From Nocardia asteroides (lineage in GTDB: Bacteria > Actinomycetota > Actinomycetes > Mycobacteriales > Mycobacteriaceae): 64,000 nt of DNA. Positions 45,668 to 53,071 of the stretch are shown one piece after another; position 1 is the stretch's first letter, and each line of letters begins with the position of its first letter. Under the pieces are notes generated by a model. That model saw nothing but the letters and a program-made list of their open reading frames with translations, searched no databases and had not been told where the DNA came from. Position numbers and translations under genes: made by a program. Where the stretch lies: positions 2,284,001 through 2,348,000 of the forward strand of contig NZ_LR134352.1 of NCBI RefSeq assembly GCF_900637185.1, written 5' to 3'.

Positions 45668-46147
45668 GTGATCGCCGCCCTGCCCCAGCGACGCCGCGCC
45701 GGTTTCCTCCGGCTCGCGGTGATGCTGGCGGCGTTGGTGGGTGTGGCGCTGATCCAGGGCGCGCAATGCCATGCCGCGTCGATGGCGGGAATGACCATGC
45801 CGACCATCGGGACGTTCGCCACCGGCCCGTGCGGGCCCATCACCGCCGACGCCGATCCCGGCGATCATCACGATACGGCGGCCGCCCCGATACAGGATCA
45901 GCCCACCGTCATCGCGGATGACCTGATGGCCGCCCCCGACGATCACCAGACCGAGGCTGCACCGGCGGCGGGGCTCGCGATGGCATGCCTTGCAGTGTTC
46001 CTGGCACTGCTGACAGTGCTGGCGATCGCAGGCTCGCTGCGACGAGCCCTGCTCATCGGGCGCTATCACCAGCCGCCGAGTCCGGTTCTGCGCTCTGTGC
46101 TGCCCAGGCCTCCCAGCCTGGCCGAATTGTGCATCCTGCGGACATGA
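45668..46147 (+). CDS. Hypothetical His/Met-rich membrane protein, DUF6153-like
   Basis: This 159-residue protein has an N-terminal span (about 14-34) and a C-terminal span (about 102-125), with an outside loop containing C-H, MAGMTM and several His/Asp residues that could bind metal. The end LAELCILRT resembles DUF6153 proteins, though this is from memory. A TAGGAT -10 at 45656 puts the transcription start at about the GTG, so the message may be leaderless. Confidence 0.65.
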   Translation: MIAALPQRRRAGFLRLAVMLAALVGVALIQGAQCHAASMAGMTMPTIGTFATGPCGPITADADPGDHHDTAAAPIQDQPTVIADDLMAAPDDHQTEAAPAAGLAMACLAVFLALLTVLAIAGSLRRALLIGRYHQPPSPVLRSVLPRPPSLAELCILRT

Positions 46148-46262
46148 CCACTGTGCGCTCCACGTCCCTCGCCTAGCGATGGGACGATCCCGTGCTGCGT
46201 CGCCGACGCCACGGGAGTGCCTGTGCACGTGTCGTTCTCCCTGATACGCAGGAGTGTCTTTC

Positions 46263-47303
46263 GTGAACCTTGTTCCTGTCCTTGTCACCGGCTTGTTCGC
46301 CGGTGGCGTGTCCTGCGCCGCCGTGCAAGGCGGCCTGCTGGCCGGGGTGATCACCCGGCAGCGACGTGCGGCGACCACCGAATCGGGTGGTTCGCGTGTC
46401 GCGGCGAGCACCCGACTGGGTGACGACCTCGCCCCGGTCGGCGGATTCCTCGCCGGAAAACTCGTCTCCCACGCCGTGCTCGGGGCGCTGCTGGGAGCGC
46501 TCGGTGGGGCTGTCGAATTGTCGGTGAGCGCCCGGACATGGCTGCAGATCGGCGCCGGGGTGCTGATCGTCGTTTTCGGGCTCGCCCAACTCGGTGTGCC
46601 CGGATTCCGGCGGATCGTGATCGAGCCGCCCGCGTCGTGGATGCGCGTGGTGCGCGACGGCGCCCGATGGCAGTCCGCGGCGGCTCCGGCGCTGCTGGGG
46701 GCGTTGACTGTGTTGCTGCCGTGCGGGGTCACTCTCTCGGTGGAGGCGTTGGCGTTGGCCTCGGGCTCGCCGTGGTGGGGTGCGGCCACGATGGCGGTGT
46801 TCGTCGTGGGCACCGGGCCGTTGTTCGCGCTGCTCGGCTACGCCGCCCGCGTCACGGCCACCGCGTGGCGGGGCCGGTTGGCCGCGCTGACCGGCGTGCT
46901 GGTCCTGGGTATGGGTCTCTACACCCTCAACGGTGGCTTGGAACTGGCCGGATCTCCACTGGCCGCCGCCCGCATCGCCGAATCACTCGGCTCACCCGTC
47001 CCGGCCGCCGACCCGACCGGCGCGGTCATCGCCGACGGGATTCAAACCGTCACGGTCACCGCCCGGACCGGCGCCTACAGTCCAGCCAACATCGCAGTCC
47101 AGGCCGGGCTGCCGACGACGTTGGTCGTGCAGACCAACGGCACCCAGGGCTGCATCCGATCGCTGGTCATCCCCAGCCTCGACATACAGAAGATCTTGCC
47201 CAGAACCGGCCAGACGCGCATCGAGCTCGGGTTGCTGGCGCCGGGCCGGTTGGACTACGCCTGCGGCATGGGCATGTACACCGGCCACCTCACCGTCAAC
47301 TGA
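46263..47303 (+). CDS. TauE/DsbD-type transporter fused to a cupredoxin-like domain
   Basis: This 346-residue protein has six or seven spans (about 1-235) of the sulfite exporter TauE/DsbD/urease-accessory type, with GLFAGGVSCAAVQGG and LLPCGVTLSVEALA. The C-terminal 100 residues are a cupredoxin-like beta domain with a Cys in TQGCIRSLVI and a second motif YACGMGMYTGHL. The combination suggests transmembrane copper transfer with an outside copper-binding domain. GTG 46263 has AGGAG eight bases upstream. HMA chaperone gene follows. Confidence 0.85.
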   Translation: MNLVPVLVTGLFAGGVSCAAVQGGLLAGVITRQRRAATTESGGSRVAASTRLGDDLAPVGGFLAGKLVSHAVLGALLGALGGAVELSVSARTWLQIGAGVLIVVFGLAQLGVPGFRRIVIEPPASWMRVVRDGARWQSAAAPALLGALTVLLPCGVTLSVEALALASGSPWWGAATMAVFVVGTGPLFALLGYAARVTATAWRGRLAALTGVLVLGMGLYTLNGGLELAGSPLAAARIAESLGSPVPAADPTGAVIADGIQTVTVTARTGAYSPANIAVQAGLPTTLVVQTNGTQGCIRSLVIPSLDIQKILPRTGQTRIELGLLAPGRLDYACGMGMYTGHLTVN

Positions 47304-47319
47304 GAGGAGACGAAAACCC

Positions 47320-47538
47320 ATGAAAACTCACACGTTTCAGGTCTATGGCATGCATTGCGGCAGCTGCGCGTTGCTCATCGACGACACCCTCGCCGACCTG
47401 CCCGGCGTCCGCGACACTCGCACATCCAAGAAGTCCGGCCTGACTACCGTCGAGCTCGACCCAGCAGTGATGGCGCCGCAGCAGGTCGTCGCCGCGATCG
47501 CCGAACTCGGCTATACCGCCACCCTCACCCCGCACTGA
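47320..47538 (+). CDS. Heavy-metal-associated (HMA) chaperone, CopZ-like
   Basis: This 72-residue protein is a single HMA domain with GMHCGSC at residues 11-16, the CxxC metal site. GAGAGGAG lies upstream of ATG 47320. It would carry Cu(I) or a similar metal to or from the TauE-cupredoxin protein, 16 bp upstream. Confidence 0.9.
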   Translation: MKTHTFQVYGMHCGSCALLIDDTLADLPGVRDTRTSKKSGLTTVELDPAVMAPQQVVAAIAELGYTATLTPH

Positions 47539-47560
47539 CCTCCTGGTGCGGGTGCAGGAC

Positions 47561-47592
47561 TTGACCTTCCACTCGACTGGAATGTTTAGCAT
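47561..47592 (+). promoter_or_regulatory. MerR-type promoter with 20-bp spacer
   Basis: TTGACC at 47561-47566 and TAGCAT at 47587-47592 are separated by 20 bp. The dyad ACCTTCCA-N6-TGGAATGT (7 of 8 pairs) lies in the spacer. An overlong spacer with a central dyad is the hallmark of MerR activation. It faces the Cys/Met-rich peptide gene. Confidence 0.75.
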
Positions 47593-47701
47593 CCCTGCGG
47601 CCCGCTACCGGCGAGACTCCCATCGGCGACGGGCCACGCCACGGCGGCACCGGACGCCCCACGGCAACCGGAACGAACCTAATGCAAAGGAGGTGACCGT
47701 G

Positions 47702-47767
47702 ATGAACCCGCTGAAGATGCTCTGCGACTGGATGTGCGCAGTGATGGGTCCTTGCTGTCCGATGTGA
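47702..47767 (+). CDS. 21-residue Cys/Met-rich peptide, candidate metallothionein
   Basis: AAAGGAGG at 47686-47693 is one of the best ribosome-binding sites in the window. From the ATG the frame encodes 21 residues with Cys at 8, 12, 18 and 19 and Met at 1, 6, 11, 15 and 21; the motif CAVMGPCC is its core. An in-frame GTG sits one codon upstream. It has its own MerR-type promoter and a perfect 15-bp terminator hairpin, making a complete transcription unit of about 270 bp. A metal-sequestering peptide is the likely role (inference); it is shorter than the known mycobacterial metallothionein MymT (53 residues). Confidence 0.65.
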   Translation: MNPLKMLCDWMCAVMGPCCPM

Positions 47768-47793
47768 CAGGCCACGGCCAACGTCGATGACGT

Positions 47794-47827
47794 GCCGGGT
47801 GTCGCCCGAGAGCGGGCGACACCCGGC
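47794..47827 (+). terminator. Perfect 15-bp terminator hairpin
   Basis: Positions 47794-47808 pair with 47813-47827 around a 4-base AGAG loop, 27 bp after the peptide stop. Confidence 0.8.
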
Positions 47828-47951
47828 TGTGCTTCATCAGGCCGGACAACCGGCTGTCTCCACCGGATCTCGCCTCGATTCACTGCGGAGTTGCTCGCCC
47901 ACCTGGGAAGATCGATATGCCAGCCGGCCAGAGTTCGGCATGTTGAATCAA

Positions 47952-47973
47952 ATATTTCGGTATGCCAAACTAT
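47952..47973 (+). promoter_or_regulatory. Near-palindrome at the multicopper oxidase promoter
   Basis: ATATTTCGGTA/TGCCAAACTAT pairs at 8 of 11 positions and ends 7 bp before the ATG of the oxidase. It overlaps a possible -10 (AAACTAT), which would make the message almost leaderless. Regulator unknown. Confidence 0.4.
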
Positions 47974-47980
47974 CCGGACT

Positions 47981-49021
47981 ATGAATGATCCGAGCCGCCG
48001 TTTTTTGTTGGGCGGTGCACTGGCGAGCACCGCCGGATTGGCGCTGGCGGGCCGCAGTCTGCTCGACGCGTCCCCGGCCAAAGCCCAAACACCATCCTCC
48101 TCTGGCCACAGTGGCGCCCATGGTGGCGGAGCTGATGGCCCCACGTTCCGCATAGGTCAGACCGTCGATCACGCCGCCAACGGGTTCAACCCGACCCAGG
48201 TGCTGCGTGACTTCGACTACGGCACCACGACGCGGCTGCCCGACGGGCGAACCCTGCGTGAGTGGGAGGTCTTCGCCAGCGACGAAGACATCGAAGTCGC
48301 TCCCGGTGTCACCTTCCCGGCGTGGACGCTCAACGCCCGCATCCCGGGCCCGACCCTGCGCTGTCGCGAAGGCGACCTGCTGCGGGTGCATTTCCGCAAC
48401 GGCTCCCAACACCCGCATACGCTGCACTTCCACGGCATCCACCCCGCCGAGATGGACGGCATAGCCGGCCTGGGCGCCGGGATCATCCACCCGGGCCAGT
48501 CCACGACCTACGAGTTCGACGCGACCCCGTTCGGGTTGCACCTGTTCCATTGCCACGTCGGGCCGTTGGCCGAACACATCGCTCGCGGCATGTACGGCAC
48601 GTTCATCGTCGACCCGCCCTCTCCGCGTCCACCCGCGGACGAGATGGTGATGGTGATGCACGGCTACAACACCACTTTCGACGGTGAAGGCAACCAGCTG
48701 TATGCGGTCAACGGGATCCCGTTCCACTACATGCATGAGCCGGTGCGGGTGAAGCGCAACGAGCTGGTCCGGATCTATCTGGTCAATGTGCTCGAGTACG
48801 ACCCGATCAACAGCTTCCACGTCCACGGCAACTTCTTCGACTACTACCCGACCGGCACCCGGCTGCAGTCCTCGGAATTCACCGACACGATCGTGCAGGG
48901 TCAAGGCCAGCGTGGCATCTGCGAGATGCGGTTCCCGCACCCGGGCAAGTACATGTTCCACGCCCACAAAACAGAGTTCGCCGAACTCGGGTGGATGGGG
49001 TTCTTCGAGGTGAGCGACTGA
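47981..49021 (+). CDS. Two-domain multicopper oxidase, Tat-exported
   Basis: This 346-residue oxidase has a twin-arginine signal (SRRFLLGGALAS) and two cupredoxin domains. The trinuclear site is visible as TLHFHGIHP and HLFHCHVG in domain 1 and SFHVHGNFF and FHAHKTEF in domain 2. Cys and Met type 1 ligands occur only in domain 1 (HCHVGPLAEHIARGM), while domain 2 has HAH. It likely oxidises Cu(I) or organic substrates outside the cell. It overlaps the ZIP gene (TGATG). An upstream extension from 47792 lacks coding character. Confidence 0.9.
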   Translation: MNDPSRRFLLGGALASTAGLALAGRSLLDASPAKAQTPSSSGHSGAHGGGADGPTFRIGQTVDHAANGFNPTQVLRDFDYGTTTRLPDGRTLREWEVFASDEDIEVAPGVTFPAWTLNARIPGPTLRCREGDLLRVHFRNGSQHPHTLHFHGIHPAEMDGIAGLGAGIIHPGQSTTYEFDATPFGLHLFHCHVGPLAEHIARGMYGTFIVDPPSPRPPADEMVMVMHGYNTTFDGEGNQLYAVNGIPFHYMHEPVRVKRNELVRIYLVNVLEYDPINSFHVHGNFFDYYPTGTRLQSSEFTDTIVQGQGQRGICEMRFPHPGKYMFHAHKTEFAELGWMGFFEVSD

Positions 49022-50202
49022 TGGACACTACGACTACGCGGCGCCCGTGGCTGCTGGGCCTGGCGACCCTGATCCTGTTGTTGCTGGCCTTGATCGGGAT
49101 CGCCCTGCTCGGCGGGGCGAGCCTGCCCGATCGGGCCGGACCCCCGGTCGAGGAAGTCGGCGTCGAACGCGTGATTCTCGAGCCTGGATCGATCGAGCTG
49201 AACCTGCGCAATACCGGACCCGACCCCGTCACGGTCGCGCAGATCTTCGTCAACGACGCCTATGTCGACTTCACCGGACCGACCGAACCGATCGGGCGGC
49301 TGACCTCGGCGCATCTGGTGCTGGACTACCCATGGCAGAACGGGCAGCCCTACAAGGTGTCGATGCTCACCTCCACCGGCCTGGTGATCGAACACGACAT
49401 CGCCGCCGCGGTCGAAACTCCACAGACAGGGGCGTCGTTCTTCGGGTTGATGGCGTTGCTGGGCACCTACGTCGGCATCATCCCCGTCGTGTTGGGGATG
49501 TTGTTCCTGCCGTTCCTGCGCTCGGTCGGCACCGCCACCGTGCGAGTACTGCTCGGGTTCACCATCGGCCTGCTGATGTTCCTGGCGTGGGAGGGCACCC
49601 GCGAAGGGTTCGAAATCGCCGATACCTCCGGTGCCGCGTTCGGCGGCGCCTCCCTGGTCGTCCTCGGCGCGATCCTGGCGTTCCTGACGTTGACCGCGGT
49701 CGACCAATGGCTGCGTGCTCGCCGCCATGCGGCCGCCGAGCAGGGCACCGCGAGCGGCATCCGGTTGGCCTTGATGATCGCGATCGGCATCGGTCTGCAC
49801 AACCTCGGCGAAGGCCTGGCCATCGGATCCGCCTACGCCATCGGCGAACTCGCCCTGGGGGCCTTCCTCGTCATCGGGTTCACCATCCAGAACACCACCG
49901 AAGGCCTGGCCGTCGTCGCGCCCCTGACCGAACGACGTCCCTCGCTGGCAACGCTGGCCGGATTGGGCCTCATCGCGGGAGCGCCGGCGATCCTGGGCGC
50001 GGTCATCGGCGCGAGCGCCAACAATCCCGAAGTCTCGGCGCTGCTGCTCGGCGTCGGTGTCGGTGCGATCGTTCAGGTGATCGTGCAGATCATCCCCAGC
50101 GTGCGCGAACCCGGCACCACAACGCTCGGTGTCCGCACCCTCGCCGGGATCGCGGCCGGGCTGGTGACTATGTGGGCAACCGGACTGCTGGTGGCGGCAT
50201 GA
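49021..50202 (+). CDS. ZIP-family metal transporter with outside N-terminal domain
   Basis: This 393-residue protein has one N-terminal span, a beta-rich domain of about 100 residues, then about eight spans of the ZIP family with GIGLHNLGEGLAIG and GFTIQNTTEGLAVV holding the metal-site residues. The extra domain between the first span and the ZIP core is unusual. It sits between the multicopper oxidase and the Rieske protein with 1- and 3-bp overlaps, so they may form one metal uptake or redox unit. Confidence 0.88.
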   Translation: MDTTTTRRPWLLGLATLILLLLALIGIALLGGASLPDRAGPPVEEVGVERVILEPGSIELNLRNTGPDPVTVAQIFVNDAYVDFTGPTEPIGRLTSAHLVLDYPWQNGQPYKVSMLTSTGLVIEHDIAAAVETPQTGASFFGLMALLGTYVGIIPVVLGMLFLPFLRSVGTATVRVLLGFTIGLLMFLAWEGTREGFEIADTSGAAFGGASLVVLGAILAFLTLTAVDQWLRARRHAAAEQGTASGIRLALMIAIGIGLHNLGEGLAIGSAYAIGELALGAFLVIGFTIQNTTEGLAVVAPLTERRPSLATLAGLGLIAGAPAILGAVIGASANNPEVSALLLGVGVGAIVQVIVQIIPSVREPGTTTLGVRTLAGIAAGLVTMWATGLLVAA

Positions 50203-50609
50203 GCTACGACCCCATCACCACGACCTCGCTCACCCGCCGCGCTGCGCTGGCCGGTGCGTGCACGCTGTGCGCGGTCGCGGTCACCGGCTGCGCGACGGGG
50301 CAGGCATCCCAATCCGACGGCCAGCCGGTGCGGGTACCGCGCGCCGGGATCGACGTCGGCGGTGCCGCAGTGTTTCCCGAACACCGGATCCTGGTCACCC
50401 AGCCCAACGACGGGGTGTACAGGGCGTTCTCCGCGGTCTGCACCCATCAGGGGTGCGCGGTCACCGACGTCGACGGCGACGTCGTGAAGTGCCCGTGCCA
50501 CGGCAGCAAGTTTCGCCTCACCGACGGATCGGTCGCCAAGGGCCCGGCCCAGCGGCCGCTGCCCGAACGCACCGCCACGATCGACGGCAACACCCTCATC
50601 GTCAGCTGA
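50199..50609 (+). CDS. Rieske [2Fe-2S] protein, Tat/lipoprotein-type signal
   Basis: This 136-residue protein has a twin-arginine signal (TRRAALAGA) with a lipobox-like AVTGC at residue 31. The Rieske domain has CTHQGC (Cys81, His83) and CPCHGSKF (Cys98, His101), with Cys86 and Cys100 in place for the disulfide. It is exported folded and could pass electrons to the multicopper oxidase. ATGA overlap with the ZIP gene. Confidence 0.9.
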   Translation: MSYDPITTTSLTRRAALAGACTLCAVAVTGCATGQASQSDGQPVRVPRAGIDVGGAAVFPEHRILVTQPNDGVYRAFSAVCTHQGCAVTDVDGDVVKCPCHGSKFRLTDGSVAKGPAQRPLPERTATIDGNTLIVS

Positions 50610-50641
50610 CCGTTCGGTACCAGGACGTAGTCGGCGCGCGG

Positions 50642-51277
50642 CTAGCGCGTGGTGGGCTTGTGGGCCAGGACGCGGAACACGATTCCACCGCGCCCACTCC
50701 GGTAGGACTCGGTGATCGTGAATCCCGCAGCCTCCAGGTACGGCAGCGGATCGCGCAGCAGGTGGTCCGCGCCGAACCGCACACTGATCGGGTCGAGCAG
50801 CCGCATCAATGTCCGTACCGGCGCGAGTGTCGATGGCCCGTGCTCAGCCAACACGAACATCCCGCCCGGGGCCAGCACCCGGTAGGCCTGCGCGCTCGCA
50901 CGAGCTGGGTCGGGGATCGTGCAGAAGCTGTAGGTCGAGACGACGGTGTCGACGCTCGCGTCGGGCAGATCCAGATCCTGCACGTCACCGCGACGAAGCC
51001 GCACCTGCAGTCCCGGGCGACGCTGGCGTCGGGTGGCGATGTCGAGCACTCCCTGGGACAGGTCGATGCCGGTGACCTCCTCGACGTCGTCGCCGTAGAG
51101 CGGCAGGTTCAACCCGGTCCCGACGGCGAGTTCGAGCACCCGGCCATGCGCACGGCCGACTGCCCATTCGCGGGCCCTGCCCAACGCCAGCCGCTCGAAG
51201 GTGCCGATTTGCCGGTCATAGCGTGTGGCGTTGCGGTCGAAGACCGCGGCGATCTCGTCGGTACTCGGCTGCTGCAT
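50642..51277 (-). CDS. Class I SAM-dependent methyltransferase
   Basis: This 211-residue protein has motif I VLELAVGTGLNLPLY near residue 45, GIDLSQGVL, and LDLPDASVDTVV. UbiE/Methyltransf_11 type. It opens with a domain NATRYDRQIG often seen in such enzymes. ATG 51277 has AGAGG upstream. Substrate unknown. Downstream of DUF3703 and convergent with the Rieske operon. Confidence 0.87.
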   Translation of the reverse strand: MQQPSTDEIAAVFDRNATRYDRQIGTFERLALGRAREWAVGRAHGRVLELAVGTGLNLPLYGDDVEEVTGIDLSQGVLDIATRRQRRPGLQVRLRRGDVQDLDLPDASVDTVVSTYSFCTIPDPARASAQAYRVLAPGGMFVLAEHGPSTLAPVRTLMRLLDPISVRFGADHLLRDPLPYLEAAGFTITESYRSGRGGIVFRVLAHKPTTR

Positions 51278-51371
51278 GGGCGGTGCCTCTTTCCGATCAT
51301 CCGGTAGGTGTTGTTCAGTGTCGGCCCGCGTTCGGTGTGCGCACATCAGGGAGACCCCTGAAATCCCGCCT

Positions 51372-51713
51372 CTATCGCGACATCAGCACAGCGAGGTCCG
51401 GTGGGGTCGTCATCGGTTGCCGCAGCCCGACACCGGCTCGCCCGGTGTTGCCCTCGGGGTAGCGTCCCGACAGAGAGCCGGGGGCGGCGACGATGATCCG
51501 CACGACCTGCCCGAACGCCTCGCGTCGATCACGCTGACCGACGGCGAGGACGAACATCGCGACGTGGTTGCGGGTATGCAGCCACGGGGCGGGTTGGGAC
51601 AGGATGTGGGCGCGTTCGAGGTGGGTCCAGCGTTGAGCCGGGTCGAGCGTGGCTTTCGCCGCACGCATCTCCTCGTGGTAGCGGGCGCGTACTGGGGCCG
51701 GAATCGATGCCAT
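51372..51713 (-). CDS. DUF3703 protein
   Basis: This 113-residue soluble protein shows the DUF3703 pattern: WTHLERAHILSQPAPWLHTRNHVAMF, with conserved His residues near residue 35-50 and RREAFGQVVRI. The family is common in metal-resistance clusters, function unknown; the His residues could bind metal. AAAGGAC precedes ATG 51713. Confidence 0.82.
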   Translation of the reverse strand: MASIPAPVRARYHEEMRAAKATLDPAQRWTHLERAHILSQPAPWLHTRNHVAMFVLAVGQRDRREAFGQVVRIIVAAPGSLSGRYPEGNTGRAGVGLRQPMTTPPDLAVLMSR

Positions 51714-51812
51714 GACTTGTCCTTTCGCATCGGTAACGCGCACCGATGGGTTAGTGGGTGTGGGCCGATGAATCCAGCGTCGCCGACGGGTCAGGGTGGG
51801 GGCTTGAACAAA

Positions 51813-52565
51813 TCAGCTGACTCGCGCCGAGGTGGTCGGCCGCCATCCGGTCGCCGCTAACGCCTCGGTGGGGGTGAGACCGAACAAGTCACGGCAGGTG
51901 CGGGTGAGATGGGCACTGTCGGCGAACCCGGCGGCATGCGCGGCCTCGGTCAACGAGCTCCCGGCGCGGACCTGATCGACGGCACGCTGCAACCGGGTCC
52001 AGCGCCGCCATGCCGCGTACGGCAATCCGACCTCGGCGGTGAACAAGTGCGAGAGCCGACTCGGCGACATCGACACCGCTGCGGCCACCACGCCCAGCGG
52101 CGGCGGCCCTCCGGCGGCCCCGTCTGCCTCGCGCATCGCCGCCGCGACCGCGGGGTGCACATTCCGCCGACGTAGCGCAGAGACCGGATCCGTCATCGAC
52201 GGGAGCGGGTCGGTTCGTGGCGTGGCCGCGGAGATCCAACTCGATACCTCGTGGGCGGGCAGCCCATCGAGCCGGGCCAGCGCGGCACGGCCGGTGGACC
52301 CTGCCGGATCCAGCAAAGCCAGCAGCCCTCGTGCGGTCGGGGTGGTGACGCGTACTTCATGACGGACACCAGCAGGGATGATCGCCAGGTCGGCCAGCCG
52401 GGTATCACCGGCGGCGTCGGTGAGAGTCACCTGGCCGGCGGTGACGAGCAGGACCTGGACCGCGGCGTGTGAATGGGGTGTGGCGTCGCCTATCTCGCCG
52501 GTGAACGCCATCACCCCCGGCGCGAACACGAGCCCACCGCGCCACCGTTGCCCGGCCACACTCAC
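51813..52565 (-). CDS. AraC-family regulator with cupin domain
   Basis: This 250-residue protein has an N-terminal cupin (TPHSHAAVQVLLVTAGQVTL and IIPAGVRHEV) and a C-terminal AraC double HTH (MSPSRLSHLFTAEVG, then TEAAHAAGFADSAHLTRTCRDLFGLTP). The GTG at 52565 overlaps the lspA stop (GTGA), so it is the last gene of the metal operon, an unusual place for a regulator. Confidence 0.87.
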   Translation of the reverse strand: MSVAGQRWRGGLVFAPGVMAFTGEIGDATPHSHAAVQVLLVTAGQVTLTDAAGDTRLADLAIIPAGVRHEVRVTTPTARGLLALLDPAGSTGRAALARLDGLPAHEVSSWISAATPRTDPLPSMTDPVSALRRRNVHPAVAAAMREADGAAGGPPPLGVVAAAVSMSPSRLSHLFTAEVGLPYAAWRRWTRLQRAVDQVRAGSSLTEAAHAAGFADSAHLTRTCRDLFGLTPTEALAATGWRPTTSARVS

Positions 52566-53071
52566 CCCCGACCGGCCTCGTGCGACGACGAATCGGCGGT
52601 ATCGGTGAACAGGCTCGCGATCACCAACGTAATGGCACCCAGAACGATGAAGGAATCGGCGAGGTTGAACGTCGGCCACCACCCGGTGTGCAGATAGTCG
52701 GTGACGACACCATCAGGGATGCGGTCGATGACGTTTGCCGCCGCACCACCCAAAAGCGCGGCCAGTGCGACCCGGGTGAGCAACGACGCGTGCGGCGCGA
52801 CCCGATAACCCGCGACCGCGACAGCGACCGTGATCACCATTGTCACGCTCAGCAGCACCCAATCAGGCGCATTCGCGGCGATCGAGAACGCCGCGCCTGG
52901 GTTGAACGCCAACCGCAGATCGACCGGGCCCGCTTCGATCGCGGATCCCTTCAGAGCGGTCACCGCCCACCCCTTGATCGCGAGGTCGGCCACAGCGATT
53001 CCGGAGGCAGTGGCGCCCCACGCCAACCGGCGCCGCCACGCCGCCGCCACCGGCGCGTCAGTGGCGGTCAT
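52562..53071 (-). CDS. lspA: Signal peptidase II, second-copy type
   Basis: This 169-residue protein has four spans and the aspartyl dyad in GGAAANVIDRIPDG and FNLADSFIVLG. It removes signal peptides from lipoproteins after lipid attachment. Its position in a metal-ATPase operon, coupled by ATGA overlap, matches lspA copies carried by cadmium/lead resistance elements and suggests it is not the housekeeping gene. Confidence 0.88.
   Translation of the reverse strand: MTATDAPVAAAWRRRLAWGATASGIAVADLAIKGWAVTALKGSAIEAGPVDLRLAFNPGAAFSIAANAPDWVLLSVTMVITVAVAVAGYRVAPHASLLTRVALAALLGGAAANVIDRIPDGVVTDYLHTGWWPTFNLADSFIVLGAITLVIASLFTDTADSSSHEAGRG

Noticed and set aside
47546..47767. A 73-codon version of the Cys/Met peptide with a long basic N-terminus
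   Set aside because: It would start before the MerR promoter, and the strong ribosome-binding site points to the short form.
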